This document shows, piece by piece, positions 31,291 to 40,026 of a stretch of DNA of 64,000 nt (its first letter is position 1; every line of letters starts with the position of its first letter). The position numbers were made by a program, and so were the translations under genes. The stretch is from Metapseudomonas otitidis. Lineage in GTDB: Bacteria; Pseudomonadota; Gammaproteobacteria; Pseudomonadales; Pseudomonadaceae. The DNA is taken from the NCBI RefSeq assembly GCF_900111835.1, contig NZ_FOJP01000014.1:1-64000 (forward strand), written 5' to 3'. The notes beneath the pieces were generated by a model. That model made no database searches and was not told the DNA's origin. It saw only the letters and a program-made list of their open reading frames with translations.

Positions 31291-34056
31291 ATGGCTGGAT
31301 TTTTCGTAGAGCAGGCGGGATCACTCAAGCTTTTTCAGCAAGCTGACGCACCTAATAGCGGCTTTCGGCCGGGCCAGCTTGGCGCAATGCATGCAACATT
31401 GGCCCATTTCTCTGTGCAAGACGACCCCGCGATCATCTGCCTGCCCACTGGCTATGGAAAGACATCATTGATGATGTCGCTACCGCTTCTACTTGGAGCA
31501 ACCCGGATCCTCGTCGTCGAGCCATCAAGTGCTCTGCGCAAACAGGTGCACTCGCATTTTTCCAGCCTTTCAACACTCAGGCGCATCGGTGCGCTACCTG
31601 AAGACGGGCCGCTACCTTCCGCTCACTTGCATTCGGGGCGGCCGATAACACCCGAGGCTTGGGAGCAGTTGCGGGAGTTCGACGTCGTGATCTCAACCCC
31701 CGGCAGTTCTTCGCCAATGATTGCCCCGGGCGCTGCGCCCGACCTCTTTGACGTGGTGATTTTCGATGAAGCTCACCATGCGCCGGCGGATTCCTGGGCA
31801 GCGTATCTGGATCACTACTCGACCGCTCGATTTATATTCTTGACAGCAACTCCCTTCAGGCGCGATGACCGCGTTATTCCGGGCAAGCTAGTCTACCGAT
31901 ATCCTGTGATGAGAGCCGTATCTGAAGGGGCGTTCGACCCTATCGTCTTCCGGGAGGCCCCAATAGATAACGAGCTTGATGATGAGCATGTTGATCGGGT
32001 AATTGCCCAAACTGCAGTGGCACAGCTCGAAGAAGATATCGCTAACGGTTTTGATCATAGGCTTTTCGTACGCGCCTCGACCATATCTTCCGCGCAAGCG
32101 CTCGTCCCGATCTACGAGCAACTGGGCGTTTCCGTCGCCGCCATAAGCAGCCGACTGACCAAACGACAACAGGACTTAATTGAAGCGAAGCTCATTTCTG
32201 GTGAATTGAAGGCCATCATCTGTGTAGACATGTTTGGCGAAGGCTATGACTTCCCAAAGCTCAAGGTCGCCGCGTTGCACGCACCGCACAAATCACTTGT
32301 ACCCACAATCCAGTTCATCGGCAGGTTCGCCAGGATCGACGACGCCACGGGACGCCCAACCCTCATTGCACCAGCATTCAGAGTGCGTGAGGCGACCGCG
32401 ACTCTGCTCAGAGAGGGGGTCGATCTGGCGCAGATGATTGATGATGCCGCGCTTGCTGAGATCCAGGGCGCAGTTGAAGCCCAAGAATTCATCGAAAGCT
32501 TGCCGGTGCGTCGGATGACTGAATCTGACTATGAATCCGTTTCTGCGTTGTCCTTCAATTTGTACGCGCACGTCCGCGGGTTTCACTGCAGTCGCAGGCC
32601 GGATTTCGACTTGCTGGGAGAAAAGGTCGGTCGAGTGCTTCGGATTGTAAAGCAGTGGGGAACGCCAGATGGCAATCTGTCTCTCGTATTGACAGCAGAT
32701 GAAGCACCTCCGAACTGGTCGACCTCAGACACGCTCACTGATATTCGGCACGAGGCCTTCTTGCTGATGTATTTTCCTGAATCGAGCTACTGCTTCATCG
32801 GCTCAACCCTCAGGACAGAGAAGCTGTACCTGACCATCATGGATATCGTTTGCCGTGCCGGCAGCCGAGGGTTGAGCTACGAAGAAACGAGCCGAGCAAG
32901 GGCCGGACTGGAGGGGATGAGGTTTTTTGCTGTTGGCTTGCAGAACACGACCTTCAATTCGCAAGTCGAAACTTACCGAACCCTGACTGGCCCTCAAGCC
33001 GAGCGCGCGGTCACTGCCGGTGACAGCCGCGCTTACGCTCAGGGTCACTACTTCGGGAGTGGCATGAACGGCCAGGTGCGTGAAACCATCGGAGCCAGTA
33101 GCAGCTCTAGAATCTGGAGCAATCAGCGCCTATCCGTTCCTGACTTCTTTGCCTGGGTGCAGACGCTTCATGGGCGCATCGTAGGGGATGCTGCGTTTAG
33201 CCAAACCCACCTCGACTTGGTCAGAACCACTACGACTCTTCGGGAGCTACCAGAAGCGGTGATGGCAGCCAACTGGTCACGGCAAGGTCTCACTCGCAAT
33301 CCTCGTATTCACTTCAGGGCTACGCAGGAACAAGAGCTACAAACCTCCAGGCTTGTGGAGTGGGATATCCAGGAATTTGAGTGCGATCCACAAGCCGGGC
33401 ACTTGGATTTTTCGATCGTTCATGCTGAGGGGCAGATCCGTATGCGCCTGAGTCTTGAGGGTGGCCAACTGATTCGCTGCCTGGAACCCGATGCCACAAT
33501 GACGATCGAGTCTAGCCAGGATGGCTGGATGCCATTGGCCGACTGGCTTAGTGAGTACCCTCCTATTTTCTATGCAACAGATAAGTCTTCGTTTGAAGGG
33601 CTAAACAAAATCGCTGCCCCTCTTCTCAGAACCCTCGCACTTGCTCCAGGTGATGCGGAGTCAATCGATTGGACAGGCTGTGCGATCGAGGTAGAGTTCC
33701 TGCCGAACAATCAGGAGCGTCGCACACTGGATCGACGTGCAGAGCTCGATGGCAAAGCAACAGTGCAGGAGCACTTGGAGCAATACCTTCTGACGCTTCC
33801 AGATCTCCGGTGCTTGTATTATGACCATCGCTCAGGTGAGGCCGCCGACTACATCTGCGTCACTGTCAATGCAGCCCAGGAAGTGAACGTCACCCTCTAT
33901 CACTGTAAAGGTGCAGGAGGGCCAGCCAATGGAGGGCGAGTTGGTGATGTGTATGAGGTTGCGGGACAGCTGGTAAAGTCAGCTTACTTCTGCAACGTCG
34001 CGACCTTGCTGCATCATATGGAAGATCGCATGCATCGCAGACACACATCTCCTTAG
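31291..34056 (+). CDS. Large DEAD/DEAH-box helicase, probably C-terminally truncated by a stop
   Basis: This protein has 921 residues. The SF2 helicase core is at residues 25-390: 'CLPTGYGKTSL' (motif I), 'VIFDEAHHAP' (DEAH, motif II), 'FLTATPFRRD' (motif III), 'DMFGEGYDFPKL' and 'QFIGRFARID' (motif VI). A long C-terminal region of about 500 residues has no recognised motif. After TAG (34054-34056) the same frame continues for 66 well-formed codons to TAG at 34255, so the gene seems interrupted near its end. It lies with two nuclease genes in a likely anti-phage cluster, but I cannot assign it to a named system. Confidence 0.8.
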   Translation: MAGFFVEQAGSLKLFQQADAPNSGFRPGQLGAMHATLAHFSVQDDPAIICLPTGYGKTSLMMSLPLLLGATRILVVEPSSALRKQVHSHFSSLSTLRRIGALPEDGPLPSAHLHSGRPITPEAWEQLREFDVVISTPGSSSPMIAPGAAPDLFDVVIFDEAHHAPADSWAAYLDHYSTARFIFLTATPFRRDDRVIPGKLVYRYPVMRAVSEGAFDPIVFREAPIDNELDDEHVDRVIAQTAVAQLEEDIANGFDHRLFVRASTISSAQALVPIYEQLGVSVAAISSRLTKRQQDLIEAKLISGELKAIICVDMFGEGYDFPKLKVAALHAPHKSLVPTIQFIGRFARIDDATGRPTLIAPAFRVREATATLLREGVDLAQMIDDAALAEIQGAVEAQEFIESLPVRRMTESDYESVSALSFNLYAHVRGFHCSRRPDFDLLGEKVGRVLRIVKQWGTPDGNLSLVLTADEAPPNWSTSDTLTDIRHEAFLLMYFPESSYCFIGSTLRTEKLYLTIMDIVCRAGSRGLSYEETSRARAGLEGMRFFAVGLQNTTFNSQVETYRTLTGPQAERAVTAGDSRAYAQGHYFGSGMNGQVRETIGASSSSRIWSNQRLSVPDFFAWVQTLHGRIVGDAAFSQTHLDLVRTTTTLRELPEAVMAANWSRQGLTRNPRIHFRATQEQELQTSRLVEWDIQEFECDPQAGHLDFSIVHAEGQIRMRLSLEGGQLIRCLEPDATMTIESSQDGWMPLADWLSEYPPIFYATDKSSFEGLNKIAAPLLRTLALAPGDAESIDWTGCAIEVEFLPNNQERRTLDRRAELDGKATVQEHLEQYLLTLPDLRCLYYDHRSGEAADYICVTVNAAQEVNVTLYHCKGAGGPANGGRVGDVYEVAGQLVKSAYFCNVATLLHHMEDRMHRRHTSP

Positions 34057-34636
34057 TACTTTGTCAGCGGGGACTGGGATGAAACCTACGAGTTGCTGCG
34101 GTCAACACCTGCAACAGCTCTTACCTTCACGGTGGTAGGCGTTCAACCTGGCATTCGGCGCACCATGGTTGATGAGCGCATGAGCGATTTGATGGCGTTC
34201 TGCATAGGCTACGCACGTCAGGGCTCGGCAAAAGCTTACTGGCTAGTGAGTGAGTAGCTGCAGCGGGTGCTGGAAGATGCGATGTGTCGAGGTTTCGCAC
34301 CGCCAGGCTTGAGGGTGAACTCAAATTCTACTTGGCACTACCACAGATCGGCGCCCAGCCATTGCATTGCAATCGCGAGCGGTTACCAGGAGGCCTCGAG
34401 AACTTGCCAAATGCACTCAATGGACTGCTGCCCTCCCCGATTCATCGCTGGTTGCTCGACACATTTGCTCAGTAACCCAGCACCTGATGTCAATCCGATC
34501 GTAAATGGCCCAGCATGGTCGGGTTCTGGCCGATTAAGATAAAGGGCTGTTTCTGGCTATAGCTGACGCTTGGTCAACGACGGTGGTGTACCGATCCCTA
34601 GGGGATTATCGGACAGATTCTCTCAGGACACGCACC
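34057..34636. other. Readthrough tail of the helicase and decayed sequence
   Basis: Bases 34057-34257 continue the helicase frame ('YFVSGDWDETYELLRSTPATALTFTVVG' and onwards). Bases 34284-34475 hold a 63-codon plus-strand frame ('LKFYLALPQIGAQPLHCNRE') that looks like the end of a lost gene I do not recognise. The rest is unremarkable. Confidence 0.5.
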
Positions 34637-35659
34637 ATGGCATTGAACTTCGCCCCGGGCTCCCTCGCCGAACACCTCTCTGAGATGGCCGGCTATAAGG
34701 TTGGCTTGGCTCTTACCGTTGAAGAAATTTGCGATCACCTCAGTGGTTCTGGCCGAATGGCCGACATGGTGCGTCATTCCGAGGCTTACGGCATTCGCAT
34801 CCGATCTGAGGAATACGAAGCGGTCCATTACCGGCTTCTGTACCGCATCGGCTACACGGAAGACGAGCACGTAGGCGTGCCACCTGGGATTCGGGAGTAC
34901 CACAAGTACAAGGGTGTTCCCAAGTTGCTTGCTGAGTACGAAGCAATGTACGGGATCTTTCTGGGGATGATCCCAGACTTAATCGAGGCGGCAGCGAAAA
35001 GGCCAGACAAAAAACTTGACCCCAAACCTTTCTTTGATCGGTGCAGAGCAGAGCTAAGCTCGGTTGGTCTGAAGATGGCCTACGATCACTTGCTCGCTTG
35101 GGGAAATGCGTTGCGTGTGAGCCCTTACCATCAGGGGCGATACGTCGAATGGCAGAACCCGCTGGATCTGAACAGGCTCTTCACTGGAACAGCCCTAACT
35201 CCAGAGGCAGGAACATTCATCGATCAGCGTTACCTCGACTACCTCTCGAACAATACCCATCGAATGCCGGATATGCATTGGCGGAAGTTTGAAGAGATGA
35301 CTGCGGAGTATTTCCAACGCGAGGGGTTCCGCGTCGAGATCGGGCCAGGCAGTAATGACGACGGTGTTGATGTGCGGCTCTGGAAACCAGATGCTCCTGA
35401 AGATTCGAAGCCGACGTGTCTAGTCCAGTGCAAGCGGCAGAAGGCGAAGGTTGAGAAAGTTATCATCAAGGGCCTGGCTGCTGATGTGCAGTATATGGAG
35501 GCCGATTACGGGCTGATCGTCACCACTTCTACCCTCAGCCCTGGTGCTGCGGCAACGATCACAGCGAGGGGGTATCCGATCCAGACTGTTGAGCGCGATG
35601 CGCTCGCCAATTGGCTTGAACGGCTACGGACACCGGGGACAGGGATCGTTCGCTTATAG
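34637..35659 (+). CDS. Mrr-type restriction endonuclease-like protein
   Basis: This protein has 340 residues from the ATG at 34637; the open frame extends 18 codons upstream without a good start signal. The N-terminal 215 residues are of unknown fold. The C-terminal Mrr-cat domain (about 225-335) has 'MHWRKFEEMTAEYFQREGFRVEIGPGSNDDGVDVRLW' and 'PTCLVQCKRQKAKVEKVIIKGLAADVQ', giving the PD-(D/E)xK triad Glu, Asp and Gln-x-Lys. Mrr proteins cut modified or foreign DNA. It lies between the helicase and the Cap4-like gene, all on the plus strand. Confidence 0.85.
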   Translation: MALNFAPGSLAEHLSEMAGYKVGLALTVEEICDHLSGSGRMADMVRHSEAYGIRIRSEEYEAVHYRLLYRIGYTEDEHVGVPPGIREYHKYKGVPKLLAEYEAMYGIFLGMIPDLIEAAAKRPDKKLDPKPFFDRCRAELSSVGLKMAYDHLLAWGNALRVSPYHQGRYVEWQNPLDLNRLFTGTALTPEAGTFIDQRYLDYLSNNTHRMPDMHWRKFEEMTAEYFQREGFRVEIGPGSNDDGVDVRLWKPDAPEDSKPTCLVQCKRQKAKVEKVIIKGLAADVQYMEADYGLIVTTSTLSPGAAATITARGYPIQTVERDALANWLERLRTPGTGIVRL

Positions 35660-35772
35660 GTGGGGGCACAAGCCCGGAGTTTGGAGAGTGTCTAGGAAAG
35701 ACGGGGCGATTCAACTGTATCAATGGTAGGTTTGCAGACACGAACAGCGCAACCACCCTATCGAGTGCTCGC

Positions 35773-37692
35773 ATGACCCAGCTTGACTACTTCGGCAAAA
35801 GCAAGACCGGCGGTTCCAATGCTTCCTACGGTTTCTCCTACCAGGACCATTGCGCCATGCTTTTCCTCCTTAAGCATTACGACGATCCGGCATTCGAGGG
35901 GCTCGGGATCGAGACCGACGACGACTTCTGTCTGCTATTCGGGCAGCGCAAAGTTGCTTGCCAAGTGAAGTATGAAACGCTGACTGTTCCGCTAGCCAAA
36001 GTCCACATGGGCAATGAAAAAATACTTATTGGTTCGAGTGTCAACAAGGAACTCGATACCCTTTGGCGCTACGTGAAGCATTTTCGCAATCAACAATCCT
36101 CGCCTGAAACTAGCGACTGCAAGTTTGCCGTGTCCACGCAATTTGCTGGCGTGCTGAAGAAGCACGCCTTTGACCAGAGCGGTATCGCGGCAATTCCCGA
36201 TACTTGGTCGATCGAGATCATTCAGGAGCACGGCCTGGAACAGCGTGTGGCGGTCGAGCTGATTGCATGTGGCGTAGCGCACCATCTTTACATCGACTCG
36301 GACAACTGCCTATTCGAATTCTGCCACATGGTGTCCGCTGCCAGAAAAGATCGCGGGTACATCACTGGCAGGGCGGTTCTTGATCTGCTGAAAAAACACG
36401 GCCGCATTTTCATCCCCGCTACCGGCCACTCGAGCCAGATGGAATTCTTGCATAGGCTGAACATTGACCAGCATCAACTGCTGGAATCAGTCGACGCGAA
36501 GCTGAGCAAAGCGCAACAAGCCCTCAAAGCCGAACAGTACCAAGAAGCCTTGGACATCTACCACGCCTTGGCCGATGTAATCGAGTCAGAACAACTGCTG
36601 ATCAAATGCGCGGCGCTGTTTCAGGTGCTAGGCAATCTTGACCAAGCGCTGGGTTACTGTGACAAGGCGTTGCAACAATTCCCGCGTTGCAGTGATGCGT
36701 TAGCCATCAAGGGCACCTTGCATGCTGAACTCGGTGATTTGGACTTCGCCCTGGAGTTACTGACGTCCGCCAATGCACATAAGCCAGGCGACCCTTTCAT
36801 CCTATACAACATAGGCGTCGCTAACCTGCAACTGAAAAGCATCGACCAAGCTGCGGAGTGGTTCGGGAAAGCCATCGAGGCCGACCCCAATCTCAGCGAC
36901 GCTCACCTGAACCTGTCTGTTTGCTTATTCCACTTAGGGCGGTATAAGCAAGCGCTCGAACATGTCGAACGAGCGCTGATTTTCAACCCTGGTCAGCCCC
37001 AAGCGTTGTCACAAAAAGGCGAACTAAAACGCTTTTATGGCGACTACGAGGCTGCATTGAGACTGTTCGAGCGCTGCCTGCAACATACTCCCGACAACCC
37101 CATCGCGAAGCAAGGCCAGGCGCTATGCCTAATCGAAAAGGGCGACCTGCTCGGCTACGCACTGCTAGTGCGGTTCTACGACAAGGTGTTGAGTGAACGC
37201 AAGCCTGGCGAACGCATTCGTGTGGCCGATATCGGCTGGGAACGAACGCTAAAGATCGACATCAGCAATATCGATGGGGCGTTCTATAAGGTTGAGTGTG
37301 GTGGGCTGGAGGTCCAAGTACCCAAGTTAGACAACAGCCACATCGGTATTGGCGTCGATCAGTTCGATGGTGAAAGCCGTGTGCCGATCATCATGAAGTC
37401 CTACGCAAACCCACAGGCCTTCATGTTTGCCGTGACCGCTGTTTCAGCACATATCTCCGACACCCAACCGGTTGGCGTAAAGGGCATTATCCGGGGCCAC
37501 AAAGACCATTGCGAGATCAGGGTCGAACTCGCTCAATACACCATCTACGGCAAGACCGACCCGTGCGAACAGACGGGCTTCCACGCTTTCTGCGACGCCT
37601 ATGATGGCGTTGCCTGGCTGATCCTCGAGTGTGCGCAAAGCGCAATACGCTTGCGGGTGCCGCTCACCGGCCTGACCGTGGTTCGCGGGTAA
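35773..37692 (+). CDS. Cap4-like (DUF4297-type) nuclease fused to TPR repeats
   Basis: This protein has 639 residues. The N-terminal domain (about 10-230) starts 'GGSNASYGFSYQDHCAMLFLLKHY' and has 'IETDDDFCLLFGQRKVACQVKYE', a PD-(D/E)xK site of the Cap4/DUF4297 dsDNA nuclease type. Residues 240-460 are tetratricopeptide repeats, such as 'SDAHLNLSVCLFHLGRYKQALEHVERALIFNP'. The last about 150 residues are of unknown fold. Nuclease-sensor fusions of this design occur in anti-phage systems, where the repeats may detect an infection signal. A hairpin terminator follows. Confidence 0.78.
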   Translation: MTQLDYFGKSKTGGSNASYGFSYQDHCAMLFLLKHYDDPAFEGLGIETDDDFCLLFGQRKVACQVKYETLTVPLAKVHMGNEKILIGSSVNKELDTLWRYVKHFRNQQSSPETSDCKFAVSTQFAGVLKKHAFDQSGIAAIPDTWSIEIIQEHGLEQRVAVELIACGVAHHLYIDSDNCLFEFCHMVSAARKDRGYITGRAVLDLLKKHGRIFIPATGHSSQMEFLHRLNIDQHQLLESVDAKLSKAQQALKAEQYQEALDIYHALADVIESEQLLIKCAALFQVLGNLDQALGYCDKALQQFPRCSDALAIKGTLHAELGDLDFALELLTSANAHKPGDPFILYNIGVANLQLKSIDQAAEWFGKAIEADPNLSDAHLNLSVCLFHLGRYKQALEHVERALIFNPGQPQALSQKGELKRFYGDYEAALRLFERCLQHTPDNPIAKQGQALCLIEKGDLLGYALLVRFYDKVLSERKPGERIRVADIGWERTLKIDISNIDGAFYKVECGGLEVQVPKLDNSHIGIGVDQFDGESRVPIIMKSYANPQAFMFAVTAVSAHISDTQPVGVKGIIRGHKDHCEIRVELAQYTIYGKTDPCEQTGFHAFCDAYDGVAWLILECAQSAIRLRVPLTGLTVVRG

Positions 37693-37701
37693 GCACTGCA
37701 A

Positions 37702-37735
37702 GGGACCGGCCTTTGCACCACCGGTCCCCTTTCCA
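37702..37735 (+). terminator. Terminator-like hairpin after the Cap4-like gene
   Basis: An 8-bp stem (GGGACCGG / CCGGTCCC) with an 11-base loop is followed by CTTTCC. It lies nine bases after the stop codon. Confidence 0.65.
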
Positions 37736-37999
37736 TAACCCGTCATCTCCAAATAACCACACTTTGCCTTTCACCATCACCCGCACTAGCCCTTCCAGCG
37801 CGTCGGCATACAAAAAGGCTTCAGACCACACAGTAGCTGCAAGACTGTAGAACGCTCAAGACCCTCTCGCTAGGTGCATCAAAGTGAGTGATGGCCTCGT
37901 CGCCGCCAGCGGCCCATCATGTGCCGCGGCCTCTTGAGAAGCTTCAGCCTAACCCCAGCGATGCGGACGGTGCTCGACTGGCCGCTGGAAGATGTAGCC

Positions 38000-38073
38000 T
38001 GAACAAGCCCCGCTTCCCTTGAGACCTCCGAGCCTCACAATTGAGACTGTTAGGAGGTGCCATGAGCAACCAG
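38000..38073 (+). mobile_element. Left-end fragment of the same IS3-family element
   Basis: The 74 bases match 19364-19439 closely: GCCCCGCTTCCC, CCTCCG-GCCTCA, AATTGAG, TTAGGAGGT-CCATGAGCAACCAG. The match stops after the first four codons of orfA (MSNQ). It has the same orientation as the decayed full copy, 18.6 kb away. Confidence 0.8.
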
Positions 38074-38275
38074 CTCCGGGACAAACCACAATGCTCAATT
38101 CTGAGCCTGCCAGGTTCTACCCGATTTCCAACCAGATCCCAAAGCATGTTTTTTTTGAAAACCAGCATCTATCAGCCTCTGGACTTGGACCGTCACAGGC
38201 CGGGGCGACGAAGCTAAGGATGGCGGGAAAAACTAGGTCTATGAACATCAACAGATGAACAATCGCGTTAATTTC

Positions 38276-38298
38276 GAGATCACTGATTCAGTAATCTC
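38276..38298. repeat. Imperfect palindrome near the island edge
   Basis: GAGATcACTGA and TCAGTaATCTC form 11-base arms with one mismatch around a single base. Possible operator, terminator or recombination relic; no neighbouring gene explains it. Confidence 0.4.
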
Positions 38299-38482
38299 GG
38301 TCCTATGAGCAGCTTATGAATATATGACATCGCCTATAAGTTAAATCAAATATTATGGATTGGTCGTCACTGATGACTCTGCCGGCTCACTCGCCCCGCT
38401 TTGTTTGCTTGGATATCACCTCGACCTCCGCCACTGGGCGCTGGTCGAGGCTGTTTCGTTTGGCCGGTGCCTGCTCACTCAA

Positions 38483-39394
38483 CTACAGGTGGAAGTCGCC
38501 TGCAGCTTCCGGCTGGTAAAGCACCTTTCTGATTTCGATCCGGCGGGTCCGGTCTGAGATTCGCCAGTCGATGGCGTCACCCTCCTGGTAGCCCAGGATG
38601 GCGGCGCCGATGTCGGAGCACACGGAATGTTTCCCGGCGCGGCTGTCGGCGTCTTCGGGATAGACCAGGACCACTTCGATCTCTTCATCGTCCACCTGCA
38701 GCAAGGCCCTGGAATTCATCGTGACGACATCGCGCGCCACCTGCTCCGGCGTGACCACGGTCGCTCGCTCGATCTCATGTTCAAGCTCCACAACGGCCGG
38801 ACCTTCTTCGAGGACGATCAGGCTCTCGAGCCTGGCCTTGTCGAACTCGGTGATGTAGATCCCGGTGGAATCGCCAAGGGCACCTTCGCGCAACAACTGC
38901 AGGTAGCGCCCTGCCGTCATGGAAAACGACTTCAATGCCGGCGTTTCGCTCTCGAGCAGGAAACCGCTGCGCTGGAAGGCCTTCAGCGAACGCAGGTTGT
39001 CTGGGTGGATCTTGGCGATCAGCTTCTTGGCCCGCATGTCGAGGAAGGCCAGCTTCATGCCTTCGCGGATCGTGCGGGCGCCAAGGTTGCGGCCCCATTC
39101 GCCGCTGTTCCCGATGGCCAGGACGATCTCGCACTCCGAGCCGGTCTTGATGAGGCGGACAAAGCCCACCGGGGCGTCGTGCCGGTCGAAGGCCAGGAAG
39201 AATCGGCCGTCCCGGTTGAACAGATGGGTCAGGATCGGTGCTTGGGTCCGATCCATGGCTTGCTCGATGGACCGCGACACATCACGCGAATCGCTCAGGT
39301 AGCAGGTGACGCGCTCATCCTCCAACCAGTCCATCAACGTCAGCGCGTGTGCCCGAGTGATTTCAGGGCACAGCGAAATGAAAGGCTTGTTCAT
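38483..39394 (-). CDS. GNAT acetyltransferase fused to Rnk/GreA-type C-terminal domain
   Basis: This protein has 303 residues from the ATG at 39392-39394. Residues 1-165 form a GNAT domain with the acetyl-CoA region 'GEWGRNLGARTIREGMKLAF' and 'HPDNLRSLKAFQRSGF'. Residues about 175-303 resemble Rnk (nucleoside diphosphate kinase regulator): 'IYITEFDKARLESLI', 'VTMNSRALLQVDDEEIEVVLVYPEDADSRAGKHSVCSDIGAAILGYQEGDAIDW', the GreA/Rnk C-terminal fold that binds RNA polymerase. The fusion couples an acetyltransferase to a transcription-factor-like module; the substrate is unknown. Confidence 0.85.
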   Translation of the reverse strand: MNKPFISLCPEITRAHALTLMDWLEDERVTCYLSDSRDVSRSIEQAMDRTQAPILTHLFNRDGRFFLAFDRHDAPVGFVRLIKTGSECEIVLAIGNSGEWGRNLGARTIREGMKLAFLDMRAKKLIAKIHPDNLRSLKAFQRSGFLLESETPALKSFSMTAGRYLQLLREGALGDSTGIYITEFDKARLESLIVLEEGPAVVELEHEIERATVVTPEQVARDVVTMNSRALLQVDDEEIEVVLVYPEDADSRAGKHSVCSDIGAAILGYQEGDAIDWRISDRTRRIEIRKVLYQPEAAGDFHL

Positions 39395-39564
39395 CTTCAC
39401 CACACAGGTATCTGTAAAGAATGAAAGCCCTTCATGGCTACGGCCATGACGGTTCTTTCTGCGACCGGCCACTTTAAGGCATTACGCAGGAATCACGAAC
39501 GACCTGAGCGCTTTTCCTTGATCAGCCGATGCAGGCTCGGCCTGTAGGCACGGCTGGAATGCAC

Positions 39565-40026
39565 TCACCGCACCTGCGCCCCCATCTCCTGCATGAACTG
39601 CCACAGCCTCGGCGGCAGCTGGTCCGGATCGAGGCCGTCGAGCAGGTTCTTCATGCCAAGACCCAGGTCGGTATCGCCTTCGATGACCAGGCGCCGACGG
39701 AAGAACAGCGTGTCCGGGTCTTCCTGGCGGCTGGCCAGCAGCAGGAAGTCGCGCCAGGTGCCGCGGATGCACACGTCCACCGAGCGGCGCTGGGCCACCC
39801 GCAGCCGGTTGCCGCTGCAACTCACGCACCAGGCCAGGCCCAGGTCGCTGACTTCCAGACGCAGCCAGCGATTTTCCAGCAGATGGAATGCCCCCTCGGA
39901 CAACGGCGTGGCGAACAACCGCGCGGCAGCCAGTTCGATCACCCGGCGCTGGATGGCGAACGGCACGTGGCGGCTGTAGGGCAGCAGCGGCTGGCCCAGT
40001 TTCAACGCCCATTTGGCGACGCTCAT
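39565..40026 (-). CDS. ubiT: UbiT, SCP2-type accessory factor for O2-independent ubiquinone synthesis
   Basis: This protein has 153 residues from the ATG at 40024-40026, overlapping the ubiV stop (ATGA). The SCP2 sterol-carrier domain is recognisable ('LLENRWLRLEVSDLGLAWCVSCSGNRLRV', 'DVCIRGTWRDFLLLASRQEDPDTLFFRRRLVIEGDTDLGLGMKNLLDGLD'). UbiT binds ubiquinone precursors in the anaerobic pathway. The longer frame upstream is not needed. The operon is ubiU-ubiV-ubiT. Confidence 0.92.
   Translation of the reverse strand: MSVAKWALKLGQPLLPYSRHVPFAIQRRVIELAAARLFATPLSEGAFHLLENRWLRLEVSDLGLAWCVSCSGNRLRVAQRRSVDVCIRGTWRDFLLLASRQEDPDTLFFRRRLVIEGDTDLGLGMKNLLDGLDPDQLPPRLWQFMQEMGAQVR

Larger units (their letters stand above)
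37693..38482. other. Island/core junction region without genes
   Basis: Contains the terminator (37702-37735), an IS3 left-end relic (38000-38073) and an imperfect palindrome (38276-38298). No credible gene is present. Base composition changes from mixed to strongly GC-rich at its right edge. Confidence 0.6.
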
